A stretch of 64,000 nt of DNA. Source: Siderastrea radians. Lineage: Eukaryota > Cnidaria > Anthozoa > Scleractinia > Rhizangiidae. Location: the NCBI GenBank assembly GCA_964017195.1, contig OZ024887.1, positions 65,769,746 through 65,833,745 of the forward strand. Direction: 5' to 3'. How positions within the stretch are numbered: position 1 is the first letter of the stretch; the number at the start of each line of letters is the position of its first letter. The position numbers were made by a program, and so were the translations under genes. Below, piece after piece: positions 1 through 9,118 of the stretch. The notes below the pieces were generated by a model. It made no database searches, was not told where the DNA came from, and worked only from the letters and a program-made list of their open reading frames with translations.

Positions 1-793
1 AAAGATTTTATGTCAGCTTCAGATAACTTCACGAATCTATCGCTCGCCATTTTTCTCCAGTTAGCATTTAACAAACTGTGCACAAACAACAGTTTAAGCG
101 GAAAATGACGTCATCGATATCCTCACTAGTGAGGATGTCAGTGAGGATATGGAAAATACGCTACTCAAGTCCCGGATGTAGTTTCGTATGAACTTTAGGT
201 ACGAGTGGCGGGTCTATTTTCCACTAAAACACTCTTGTCTATCAGGAGCCCATTAGTGTCTACATAATAAATTAGAATATAACCTGACTCGAGCGTTCCT
301 TCAGTTTACGTAGCATCTTGTGTGAAGTCGCACCATGATTATTCGGGAGCAACCCTTCTCTAAATTAAACAGCAGGTTCAACACCTCAGGAAAGAACTCA
401 CACTTTCTGTTCAATCTTTCAATGTTTCTTTCTATTATTAACAGTATGCAGCTAATTGTAACCCTTTATGACATTTCATACTCTCTGGAAATGAAGATGG
501 CATTAGATAAATCCGAACATTTCATAGTTGCACTTTACACGGAGACGATTTTGTTTTTGTTTTTTTTAATTTTCAGGTTGTACGACAAACTCTCACCACC
601 TAGGGAAATATTTTCTGAGATTTGTAATTACTAGCGCTCCTTAGCAAGAAAACTGATCGGCTGCTGGAGCAAGCGGTGCGAGGCTTGGAGACTGAAGGCA
701 TACTCAGGCCAGTTATTATGTGAGTTATTGAAATCCTAATCTCGGTTATTGAATTTCTAGCTTTCTGGTTGGGCCACCGAACACAAGTTATCA

Positions 794-908
794 ACTGTCT
801 CGTCCCCAGGCGTCTCTCCTTGTTATATGATGGTGCGTTGCATCCTTCCCACGACGCCTCCGCGCTCGCTGTTTGCCCGCGCTAAACAGGCGCCTGGTGA
901 CGAGGCAG
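794..908. mobile_element. hAT-like MITE, 115 bp
   Basis: The ends are imperfect inverted repeats (left CTGTCTCGTCCCCAGGCG, right CGCCTGGTGACGAGGCAG) and the element is flanked by an identical 8-bp direct repeat AGTTATCA at 786-793 and 909-916. An 8-bp duplication fits hAT-type DNA transposons. It is too short to code for a transposase, so it is non-autonomous. The superfamily is inferred from duplication length only. Confidence 0.6.
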
Positions 909-1446
909 AGTTATCAGCAAATAACCCTGCATTTTGCCTTTTAAGGACATTTGTTCCCCTGTTATGCGCCGCTGGGAGCGGTTCAAGTTTCGCCGGCTGC
1001 GAACCAAAAATTTGGTCCAAAAATATGGCAAAAAAAAACCAGCAAAGATTAGCGAAGTTGAGAATTCAGTAAAACAGTTAGTCCACTCACACTTACCGTC
1101 TATGAGGTGTTTATAACAGTATAACCAACTCGGTGCTATTGCTGCTGGTTATTTATTATTCCACTGTTGTGTTCGAGTTTTACCCTATAAGGGCAAGAGA
1201 AATATGCCAGCCTATTGCACTGTACAATCACGGTTTGCCGGTTTTTTGTTGAAGGAGGACGAAGCAAAAACAAAATGCAATGGAAACCTCTTATTCGGTG
1301 TTTCGGTCGACAATACGCGCGGAGATTTCACTCATTGCTCGCATAACTCGTAAAATATCCTCGCGTCTTATCGACCAAAACATGGAATAAGGTGTATTTA
1401 TTATCGCCTCACACCAGCATGCAGGTACTAAAAATACACCAAAACG

Positions 1447-1640
1447 ACAGCAAATTTATTTATTTATTTACTTATTTATTTATTTATTTATTAACAATAT
1501 TTAAACAGAGATACCCAGTTCAGCATAGGCTTGTTTAAATGGGGCTCTGTAAACTATCTAAAAACTATCTAATTAGTACACAAAACTCGAAATTACCTTG
1601 ATTGAAGAATAAATAAATAAATAAATAAATAGATAAATAA
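1447..1640. repeat. ATTT/AAAT microsatellites facing each other
   Basis: A run of TTTA units at about 1450-1497 and a run of AATA units at about 1609-1638 lie in opposite orientation about 110 bp apart, so the region could fold back. It looks like ordinary simple repeat, perhaps the tails of an older element. Confidence 0.6.
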
Positions 1641-2186
1641 CACACACAAAGAATAAACAAAAAAAGGCCTAAAGGTAAACTGCCTCCCCAGCAGTTTACC
1701 TTTTGCTAAAAATTTCAGGGATTTTTTTTGGTAGATAAATGAAATACTTTGTTTTTGTTTGTTTGTAGTCCCGTTTTCCCGGTCGAGAAATTTCCCATTA
1801 AAATTTTCGGAATTTTCAGCAAATGTCAAACAGCCCCATCCCAATTTCCCGAGAGATCGATTTTCAACTCCGTTGTCTATTGTCCCATTTCACATCAAGT
1901 GATGTTAATTCACTTGGTATAATTTTTTAATACATGAAAGACCAACGCATTCATGTAGGTGAAAATAAAACCTGCAAAAATTAGGCTGAAGCGATGCAAT
2001 GCTCTACCAAATGAGCCATAAAACCAACTTGGAGTTGCATGGTCATTTGATTTGTAAGTTAGGTCCGTTTCGTTGCTACTGCCGTGCCGAACAAAGTTAC
2101 ACGGCAAAAGCTACAAGGCAGTAGCATGACTTGGTTTCAAACGTCGTGCTGCTGCCGTGTCGAACTCAATTCATATAAAATTGTAA

Positions 2187-2226
2187 TATATTCTCTCCGG
2201 GGCTGTCCGCAAACAATGCCTTAGAC
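2187..2226. repeat. DIRS-like terminal inverted repeat, 3' end of element
   Basis: Starts TATTCTCTCCGGGGCTG and ends GCCTTAGAC; it aligns with the reverse complement of 8846-8884 with a few mismatches and small indels. The flanks outside both copies are unrelated, which sets the element boundary to within a few bases. Confidence 0.75.
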
Positions 2227-2239
2227 TAGATAAGATATG

Positions 2240-2269
2240 GGAGACTCAGCCCTACGGCGGAGAGTCTCC
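2240..2269. repeat. hairpin, candidate internal complementary region
   Basis: An 8-bp perfect stem (GGAGACTC / GAGTCTCC) encloses a 14-nt loop. Read on the minus strand the segment contains CTCTCCG and TAGGGCTG, which resemble parts of the left and right terminal repeats respectively. DIRS1 elements carry an internal complementary region composed of sequence complementary to both ends, and this sits where one is expected, between the recombinase ORF and the 3' terminus. The assignment is tentative. Confidence 0.35.
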
Positions 2270-2431
2270 TGGAAACTCCATATGAATATAAAATCTATGA
2301 TCCCATAAACTCTGAACGTACATTCCTCCCAAAACTCAAACGATACTAAAAAATAGGACAGAAACTTACAGAAGCTAACAAGTCTAAAATCTAGAACAAA
2401 GTTTAAGCATTACAGAGAAAAAAAAAAAGCT

Positions 2432-3790
2432 CTATGGAAAAACTGGCTTAAAAGAAGAAATATCCGCAAAGGACTCGTAAACCATAGCAACATTGCACGA
2501 AGAGCCAGAAGCTTCCGCAGAGAGTAACGCAGCTGGAGCATTAGGGCGTAATATGTTCCGGAGGTCATTATAGTGGTCAACCATCTTCCTACTAGCCCAA
2601 CCGACATGGTTAGCAACTGCTTCCTTGGAGGCTCCGAGCAAAGAAAGCGTTATGGAGCAGCCACTACGAGAGCTGTGAGGAGTTTCTCCATCATTGGCTT
2701 GAATTTGGTCTAGATAGAACTTTAGACGACCATGAACTGCAGAACCAATAAAAGGTTCCCGGGTAACATTATTACCTTTAGTAACACGAAATAAAAAACC
2801 CTGACCTAGGTTGATTTTAATTAACTTAGCGACTGCAATATAACGCTCAAAATTCTTGACTGGGCACACAACTAGATTGTCGCAGCGACGCACTGCAAAC
2901 GTGTTAACCGAATCCCCTCTCAAAGTTTTCCCAAACGTATGGTTAAATAATATCCCAGAGGAATCGGGAAAATATAAAACCTCTCTGGACAGGACCCTGC
3001 CCAAATCGGAAGAGCGGTCTCCCGAGAAAAAGTCGGTAGTGAAAAAACAAAGATCTCGACTAAAAATATACAGAGAAATAGGGGAGATCCGTGGGCTTTG
3101 AAATTGAGCGAGAATAAACTGAGCTATAATTTGAAGTTTTTTAAGAAACAAAGGTACAGCCTTCTTTGGGCAAACTCTGGCTTTAGCCTGTTCTTCCTTA
3201 ATTAATTTCAAATAGTTCTTAATAGATGGATGGGAAACAGGATTTCCAATTCCCAACCTGTCATCCCATTCTCCCCCGAGTCCAGCTTCAGCAAAGATGG
3301 CCCTGAGCTTTCCCAACAGGCTGTCGACCGTACCGGCAGCTAACCTCGTAGGGCAACTACAAGAGGAAGGTCGAGTTTGGCCCGCTTGTGGACATGACAT
3401 CTGATGGACTTTTGTTCGGCCTGACTTGTCCTTCCAAACGAGGAATTTCTGGATGTCCCCAGGGGAGGCAGAGGAGAGAGACTTGGGAGTGGGTAAAGAT
3501 GCCAGAAATCTAACCAGCTCCCGGTGAGTAGAGGACTTTTGTTTCTCATAAGGTTTGTTGGACCTGATCTCCTTGAGTTCCGAAATACGGTCTTCAATAT
3601 CTTTAAGGTCGATTTTTACCAGGTCTCGGGCGTTATCCACAACAACTAGATCTCTTCTAAATCCACACCTCTGACAAAAGTTAAACGAATCATCGTTGAC
3701 ATAGGCACATTGCGGACATGGGACAGCCGGTCTCCAAATTCTGGGTCGTCTGGACTGAGAGAGAAAAAGAGGAAAATGTCTACTTTCCAC
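2432..3790 (-). CDS. tyrosine recombinase (YR) of DIRS-like element
   Basis: An open frame of about 452 codons for the integrase that would insert the circular cDNA. Residues 25-42 form a C2-C2 zinc ribbon (CPQC then CQRC); a second Cys cluster lies at 133-146. The C-terminal half has the tyrosine recombinase signature: Arg259 (GDRSSDL), His372 and Arg375 (PHSSRSG), His395 with Trp398 (NHVGW) and the nucleophile Tyr407 (VDHYN). The frame overlaps the end of the RT ORF by 11 nt in another frame. Its first codon here is GTG and there is no ATG before the zinc ribbon, so expression probably needs frameshifting, splicing or a non-AUG start. Overlapping RT and YR frames are usual in DIRS1 relatives. 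Confidence 0.88.
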   Translation of the reverse strand: MESRHFPLFLSQSRRPRIWRPAVPCPQCAYVNDDSFNFCQRCGFRRDLVVVDNARDLVKIDLKDIEDRISELKEIRSNKPYEKQKSSTHRELVRFLASLPTPKSLSSASPGDIQKFLVWKDKSGRTKVHQMSCPQAGQTRPSSCSCPTRLAAGTVDSLLGKLRAIFAEAGLGGEWDDRLGIGNPVSHPSIKNYLKLIKEEQAKARVCPKKAVPLFLKKLQIIAQFILAQFQSPRISPISLYIFSRDLCFFTTDFFSGDRSSDLGRVLSREVLYFPDSSGILFNHTFGKTLRGDSVNTFAVRRCDNLVVCPVKNFERYIAVAKLIKINLGQGFLFRVTKGNNVTREPFIGSAVHGRLKFYLDQIQANDGETPHSSRSGCSITLSLLGASKEAVANHVGWASRKMVDHYNDLRNILRPNAPAALLSAEASGSSCNVAMVYESFADISSFKPVFP

Positions 3791-6116
3791 TCGCTACTCT
3801 GAAGGCAAAAAGGTCCCATGGAAGTGGGCGAGATTCAAAACTTGCATTACGTGAAGGAAAAAGAAGAATCCCCAAATCCTCTTTACTTCCCAATTGTAAA
3901 CGGACGTGGCTGCGAGAAACCAGGATAGGCCACCAAAACGGGAGTGGGTAGAGCTTGGGAACGACGATAGAGAAGCACAGCTCGGATTCCAGCAGAAATC
4001 TCAAAAGTGGACCAACGAGCACAAATGGAGGAAACACGTAAGCATTCTCGGCTGGCGAAATAGTTTGAGCAAAAACGTTCACCCCTAAAGAGTGCGGCGT
4101 AAAAAAGGGGGTGAAGTGCTTTAACGTTTTGCCCTTGCTATCAATCTGGGCGTTCGAATCCAGAGACATGAGGTCAATTGTATGAGGACCAAACTTCTGT
4201 TCTAGTTCTCGCCAAGCTTTCCTAGAAAGCGTGCAATCCAGATCCGACAAGACACGGGACGGCGGATCGGCTGGATTGGCAGAAGATGGGACATACTTGA
4301 GCGAAATTACTGCGTTGAGCGCGAAGGCTGTTTCGTGCAACTTTTTGAGAGCGTCATTGAGCTGCACATTCCTACCGCCTTGTTTCTCCCAAGACTGTAA
4401 AAAGGCCAAACTGTCGGTGTGAGCATCCACACGCGCATTGGTAACGAGGGATTTACCAGCTTGCAAGGTATTAACAAAGGCGAGGGCTTCTTTAACGACA
4501 ATCGGGTGAGATCTAGTATCGCTGGTCCAGTAATCGCGAACTTCGAAAGGCGGCAAGCCCGGTGACACGATAGAACCTCCCCAACCAGAATTCGAAGCGT
4601 CAGAGGAAATCTTGACCACAACGTGTTTTTCATTAAGCCACGGCAGACAACCCTCCCAAGAGTCAAGGAAGCGCCAATGTTCTATTTCCTTCCTGAGGGC
4701 TCCCGTCACCCGAACTAAACGCGAAGACCTAGAGAAGCCAGCAGTGGACCGGAAAATGTCCCTAGCATAGAGCAAGGCCGCAGGGACCGCGATACAAAAA
4801 GAAGATATTTTACCCGCCAGACGCTGGAGGGTCTTAACTGAGACCTCCCGGTTGGCTAAGATGTGCTCACGTAAAGTTGCAAACTTAATCTTCTTATCCT
4901 CCGGTAAAAGGAAGGCGCAAAGTTGAGAGTCAACCAAGAATCCAAGGAATTTGACTACTCGAGCAGGGATAAGCGACGACTTGGATAAGCCAATAAAATA
5001 TCCCAAAGAAATAAGAACAAAAGCAGCTATGAAAATGGCAGCATTGGCAAACTCTAAATCCGACCAATCCTCCGCAGACGCACGTGATTCAGGGGGAGGA
5101 GAAAGCTGTCCAACATGTCTGTCATCAATATACTGGCTACATGGCACTCCCAGGGATCTAATGTAGCTGGAAGCAGCCATACCAATAGAGTGGTAGACGT
5201 ATGCACTGCCCTTCCAGCCAAAAGGGATAGTATTATAAACAAAATACCAGCCTTGCCATTGTAGGCCAAAATATTTTCTACTCTCTTCGGAAATTTCAAC
5301 GTGGTCATAACCACTTTTATCGTCCATAGTTGTTTGGAAATGGTATTTTCCGACATAACGAGGTAAATCAGATATGTAATCCAACTTGAGGGGCAAATCT
5401 CTTATCCACAAATTGAGAAAGCGTTCATCGTGGCATAACCTTGGCTTAGAGGGTTCTATAGTCAATGGCATAACAAGATGAGGGGGATCGTCTTCACCAA
5501 CCCTTCCCCAGACTGAGAGAGATCCGTTTTTAACACGTTCCAAAATTGTAGAAGAAATAAAATCCTCAAAGCCAAGACACGATTTGTTATTGCTGAACTC
5601 TGCTCTTGGCGGGCAAGGAGAATCGTAAAATGTTCCTTGAAAATCCCCTCGAAAGCGGGTGAAAAAGTCCTTAACGTTAACCTTATATTTGATGTATGAT
5701 AAAATCTCATCTTGTTTTGGATGCTGGGCGAGGATTTCCTCCCACTTGTCAACATGCCTGTGCAACTCCCCAGCTACAAAAGCGTCCGGGTTTCGGAATG
5801 AAAGAAGACTAGGTGAAGCTTTGGCCATGAGCGAGGAAACCATCTGAACCGAGGGTACCGGGGTTACGACGCCTTGGGGTTTACCCTTCCAATCACACCA
5901 GGTAACGGAAACACGCTGGAGCGCAGCTTCTTCTGGGATGAAATGAAATGTCTTAAATCGTTTACAATTCCCCTGAAAGGAAATGAAGCGAACTATGAGG
6001 GGGGAAAACCCCAAAGCGAAGCAACCCCGAAATACCCCGTCCAGGGACAGAGCAATGAAGGGTATAAGATAACCCCTTCGGGGAAGCCTAGCTCGAGCGG
6101 GGAAACGAGAATACAA
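3780..6116 (-). CDS. reverse transcriptase / RNase H / methyltransferase-like polyprotein (DIRS-like)
   Basis: An open frame of 778 codons. Reverse transcriptase motifs: KPRL at 224-227, catalytic Asp in TTMDD at 262-266, FGWKG at 299-303 and the YIDD box at 329-332. RNase H follows with Asp506 (SSDAS), Glu543, Asp567 (HTDS) and a PADPPSR terminal motif at 615-621. Residues 641-776 (FGPHTIDLMS, GVNVFAQ, NAYVFPPF, WWP) resemble the block after RNase H that is described as a methyltransferase domain in DIRS1 elements; the PPF motif is the only catalytic hint I can point to. The frame opens at a TTG after a stop; the first ATGs are codons 92 and 97, still upstream of the RT core, so these or a spliced start are plausible. 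Confidence 0.88.
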   Translation of the reverse strand: MYSRFPARARLPRRGYLIPFIALSLDGVFRGCFALGFSPLIVRFISFQGNCKRFKTFHFIPEEAALQRVSVTWCDWKGKPQGVVTPVPSVQMVSSLMAKASPSLLSFRNPDAFVAGELHRHVDKWEEILAQHPKQDEILSYIKYKVNVKDFFTRFRGDFQGTFYDSPCPPRAEFSNNKSCLGFEDFISSTILERVKNGSLSVWGRVGEDDPPHLVMPLTIEPSKPRLCHDERFLNLWIRDLPLKLDYISDLPRYVGKYHFQTTMDDKSGYDHVEISEESRKYFGLQWQGWYFVYNTIPFGWKGSAYVYHSIGMAASSYIRSLGVPCSQYIDDRHVGQLSPPPESRASAEDWSDLEFANAAIFIAAFVLISLGYFIGLSKSSLIPARVVKFLGFLVDSQLCAFLLPEDKKIKFATLREHILANREVSVKTLQRLAGKISSFCIAVPAALLYARDIFRSTAGFSRSSRLVRVTGALRKEIEHWRFLDSWEGCLPWLNEKHVVVKISSDASNSGWGGSIVSPGLPPFEVRDYWTSDTRSHPIVVKEALAFVNTLQAGKSLVTNARVDAHTDSLAFLQSWEKQGGRNVQLNDALKKLHETAFALNAVISLKYVPSSANPADPPSRVLSDLDCTLSRKAWRELEQKFGPHTIDLMSLDSNAQIDSKGKTLKHFTPFFTPHSLGVNVFAQTISPAENAYVFPPFVLVGPLLRFLLESELCFSIVVPKLYPLPFWWPILVSRSHVRLQLGSKEDLGILLFPSRNASFESRPLPWDLFAFRVASGK

Positions 6117-6178
6117 CTAGACACACAAGAGAAAAAACGAAATTCAGAAGGAACTGACACACAAACAGTACATCTTTA

Positions 6179-8716
6179 TTATTTCCTCTTATTCAAAGGG
6201 CAATTGGTAATAAAGTGCCCTACACTCTTACAATTGAAGCATTTGCCCCGTAAGGGACCTGAGCGCCCGCCTCTACGGCCTCTGAAGCCGGTGGAGAACA
6301 TAGGGCCCCAAGAACTGGGACCCGGCTGAGAACCTTGGCCAAATTGAAGGACAGGACCACGTGGCGACGGAGACGGATTGCTTGATTTCAAAAGCTTATG
6401 AATCTGGCCCGCTACCAGTTTCTCTTCCTTGTCACCCAACAAATTGATGATAATGGCGGCAAGGCGGGGTTCATCGACAAGTGGTCTGCACTGTTTAAAG
6501 ATCGCATCGAATCTCTTGCGATCGGGGTGGACAGTCTCCCTTGAAACATCCGCCAACTGTTCAAGAGCAGCAATAAGGGCGTACCGGTCAACCAGGGGAG
6601 TAGGGCGGCTGGCCAGCTGACGCACAGTATCGAGGGCCGACGTAACGCTAGTACGAGTCAGGGTTGATTCCAACCGCTCTACCTTGTCTTTCAATGCATT
6701 AACATTCTTAAACCAACGAAAGTAAAAAATTAGCACACGGCCGGACAAAATCGCTAAAACACATGAAGTGAGACAAATTCACTCTAGCACTCTAAAGCGA
6801 GACAAGACACAATAACAGTTCTTCAACGAGATAAACTCTTAACATCGCCGCAAGCGGAGCGAAAAGCTCCGGCAACGAGACAAACGCACAATATAAATAT
6901 CCTAGAAAGACAAACCCACAATGACATTTGGGTGAGACAAACTGATAAAACGCTTCAGAGAGACAAACTCACTAGAACATCTCGGCGAGACAAACTCACT
7001 ACGACACATCAACGAGGTAGACTCACTATAACACTTAGAGAGGTAAACTCACAATAGAACTACAGCGAGACAAACGCACTAGAACATCTGGGTGAGACAA
7101 ACTCACTAGAATATCTCGGTGAGACAAACTCACTACAACACGTCAAGGAGACAAACTCACTTTAACACTTCAGTGAGGGAAACTCATAATAGAACTACGA
7201 CGAGACAAACTCACTTCAACATTTTGTTGAGACAAACTCACTAAAAACACTTCGGTGAGACAAACTCACTAAAAATACTTCGGTGAGACAAACTTCACTA
7301 AAACACTTCGGTGAGGCAAACTCACAAACAACACTTCGGTGAGACAAACTCACTAACACTTCGGTGAGACAAACTCACTAACACTTCGGTGAGACAAACT
7401 CACTAACACTTTGGTGAGACAAACTCACTAACACTTCGGTGAGACAAACTCACTAACACTTCGGTGAGACAAACTCACTAACACTTCGGTGAGACAAACT
7501 CACTAACACTTCGGTGAGACAAACTCACTAACACTTCGCTGAGACAAACTCACTAACACTTCGCTGAGACAAACTCACTAACACTTTGGTGAGACAAACT
7601 CACTAACACTTCGGTGAGACAAACTCACTAACACTTCGGTGAGACAAACTCACTAACACTTTGGTGAGACAAACTCACAAAAAACACTTCGGTGAGACAA
7701 ACTCACTAACACTTCGCTGAGACAAACTCACTAACACTTCGGTGAGACAAACTCACTAACACTTCGGTGAGACAAACTCACTAACACTTCGGTGAGACAA
7801 ACTCACTAACACTTCGGTGAGACAAACTCACTAACACTTCGGTGAGACAAACTCACTAACAATTCGGTGAGACAAACTCACTGACACTTCGGTGAGACAA
7901 ACTCACTAACACTTCGCTGAGACAAACTCACTAACACTTCGGTGAGACAAACTCACTAACACTTCGGTGAGACAAACTCACTAACACTTCGGTGAGACAA
8001 ACTCACTAACACTTCGGTGAGACAAACTCACAAAAACACTTCGGAGACAAACTCACTGTAAACACTATAACTTACGGTAAGACGAACTCATAACACCAAT
8101 CCGTAAACGCTTCTAAGCGAAATAAAACAAACTCACCGCAACACTGCAGTAAAAAAAAAAAAAAAAACTAGCTATACACCAACCCAAGCGAGACTAACTC
8201 GCTAGGACAGTTCGGGTGACATGAATACGAACCGAGTACGAGACTTCGAATGAAACTAGTGACCACAACAAAGAGCGGAACAAATACGATAGGCAGGAGG
8301 GGCGAAACAAACTCACTTGAAACCTATAACAACAACGCTATAATCAAGACAAACTAGCGTATAAAGCTAACCAAACGGGAAACTAAAGCTGCGACGATCC
8401 GCAAAACGTAAACGCTAGCCACCAATAGCAGAAAGAAAGCAAAGCAGGCGAACGAAACGCAAGAACGACTTACCACATCAGCATGAGGTTGATGAGCAGG
8501 TTGAGCTGCAGGGACCGCAACTTGCGCTACTGCAGCTGGTGGATCGCCGCCATCAATATTTTGAGCGTCCTGAGCAGCTCCGGCTTGTGCTGGCGGAACT
8601 GCTAAAGCGTCTTGTAATTGTTGAACATCAGCCGGAACAACAGGAACTTGGTCAGCCATAAGAATTAAAGTGTGGCGCAGCGATGAAGCGAAAACAAAAA
8701 GCGCGAAAAGAAGCAT
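6179..8716 (-). CDS. gag of DIRS-like element, probably two exons
   Basis: Exon 1 is 8474-8659 if translation starts at MADQ, or up to 8716 from an upstream in-frame ATG that would add a hydrophobic stretch. It encodes a Pro/Ala/Gln-rich segment and ends at a perfect donor GTAAGT. Exon 2 is 6179-6706, after an acceptor TTTAAG preceded by a pyrimidine-rich tract and a CTAAT branch-like motif. Both junctions are phase 0, so the frame is kept. Exon 2 encodes a charged helical start (VNALKDKVERLE), a region rich in short helices and a CCHC zinc knuckle (CFNCKSVGHFITNC) near its end, typical of Gag nucleocapsid. The 1.77-kb intron (6707-8473) holds the minisatellite. Splicing is predicted, not shown. 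Confidence 0.65.
6750..8130. repeat. 25-bp minisatellite within the gag intron
   Basis: Tandem array of a 25-bp unit containing CACTTCGGTGAGACAAACT. The centre (about 7330-8040) is nearly homogeneous, with point variants CTTCGCTGAG and CTTTGGTGAG; both edges are increasingly degenerate, with longer and irregular spacing. The unit is not a multiple of three and carries stops, so it is non-coding. There are no unique spacers, so it is not a CRISPR array. Homogeneous centre and decayed edges fit expansion by unequal exchange or replication slippage. Confidence 0.95.
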
Positions 8717-8763
8717 TCGAAACACCGAAAAGACTGAATGAGCTATTGCGACAAGGGAGTGGC

Positions 8764-8773
8764 CTTATATAAG
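8764..8773 (-). promoter_or_regulatory. TATA box of DIRS-like element
   Basis: The minus strand reads CTTATATAAGG about 50 bp upstream of the first in-frame ATG of gag (8716) and about 105 bp upstream of MADQ (8659). It lies inside the element, so the promoter would travel with it. Confidence 0.6.
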
Positions 8774-8845
8774 AGCCCCATACTAATGAGACACGTGATG
8801 GATTGCCACGGACTGAACGCAGCATGCTAGGGTTACGTAATCAGC

Positions 8846-8884
8846 GTTCTAAGGCTTTTTTGTGCGGAGCCCCTAGAGAGAATA
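8846..8884. repeat. DIRS-like terminal inverted repeat, 5' end of element
   Basis: On the minus strand it reads TATTCTCTCTAGGGGCTCCG and ends GCCTTAGAAC, matching 2187-2226 in inverted orientation. It lies about 75 bp upstream of the TATA box of the element. Confidence 0.75.
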
Positions 8885-9118
8885 GTAGCTCGACGTTTGA
8901 AACGGGCATTAGTCATATTTCAGTATTGATGTGCGTGTCTAGCTAGATGGACCCAAACTGAGTCACATCAGCTGAAATTTGCAATTTGCATACATAGCGT
9001 TTGTTTCTCCTACCACCTTTACCTCAGGCTATCATGAATATCGACCAATAACTAATCAGTTGCGTCAGAGGCAAAGATGAACTGCACGGGGTAATCTTTG
9101 CCAGTTGTTCTCCTTAGC
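8885..9118 (+). promoter_or_regulatory. upstream region of the mutase-DUF3431 gene
   Basis: The 234 bp between the retrotransposon end and the start codon at 9119 presumably hold the 5' UTR and proximal promoter. No clear TATA box is visible. The retrotransposon inserted very close to this gene and may have displaced or replaced upstream control sequence. Confidence 0.35.

Larger units (their letters stand above)
1..2186. other. gene-poor left flank
   Basis: No gene is supported here. The longest open frames (for example 335-634 +) are low-complexity and match nothing I recognise. A short open stretch near 641-718 (+) has some coding look but no convincing splice context. The stretch contains a small MITE at 794-908, AT-rich tetranucleotide runs at about 1450-1497 and 1609-1638, and a tRNA A-box-like motif on the minus strand near 2003-2030, probably a SINE fragment. 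Confidence 0.6.
2187..8884 (-). mobile_element. DIRS1-like tyrosine-recombinase retrotransposon
   Basis: A 6.7-kb element whose genes all read on the minus strand in the order gag (8.7-6.2 kb), RT/RNase H plus methyltransferase-like (6.1-3.8 kb), tyrosine recombinase (3.8-2.4 kb). Its ends are imperfect inverted repeats of about 38 bp (2187-2226 and 8846-8884). Tyrosine recombinase plus inverted termini is the DIRS1 arrangement, unlike the split direct repeats of Ngaro or PAT elements. Such elements integrate as circles by recombination, so no target-site duplication is expected, and none is seen. The three coding frames are open with catalytic residues present, which suggests a young copy. 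It lies just upstream of the mutase gene at 9119, transcribed away from it. Confidence 0.85.

Noticed and set aside
335..634. 99-codon plus-strand ORF in the left flank
   Set aside because: Low complexity, no homology recognised, no splice or promoter context.
641..718. Exon-like stretch (SKKTDRLLEQAVRGLE)
   Set aside because: Short open segment with no convincing acceptor in frame and no family match; may be a decayed RT fragment.
6750..8130. Regular repeat array that could suggest CRISPR
   Set aside because: The units are directly contiguous 25-mers without unique spacers, and the setting is an animal retrotransposon.
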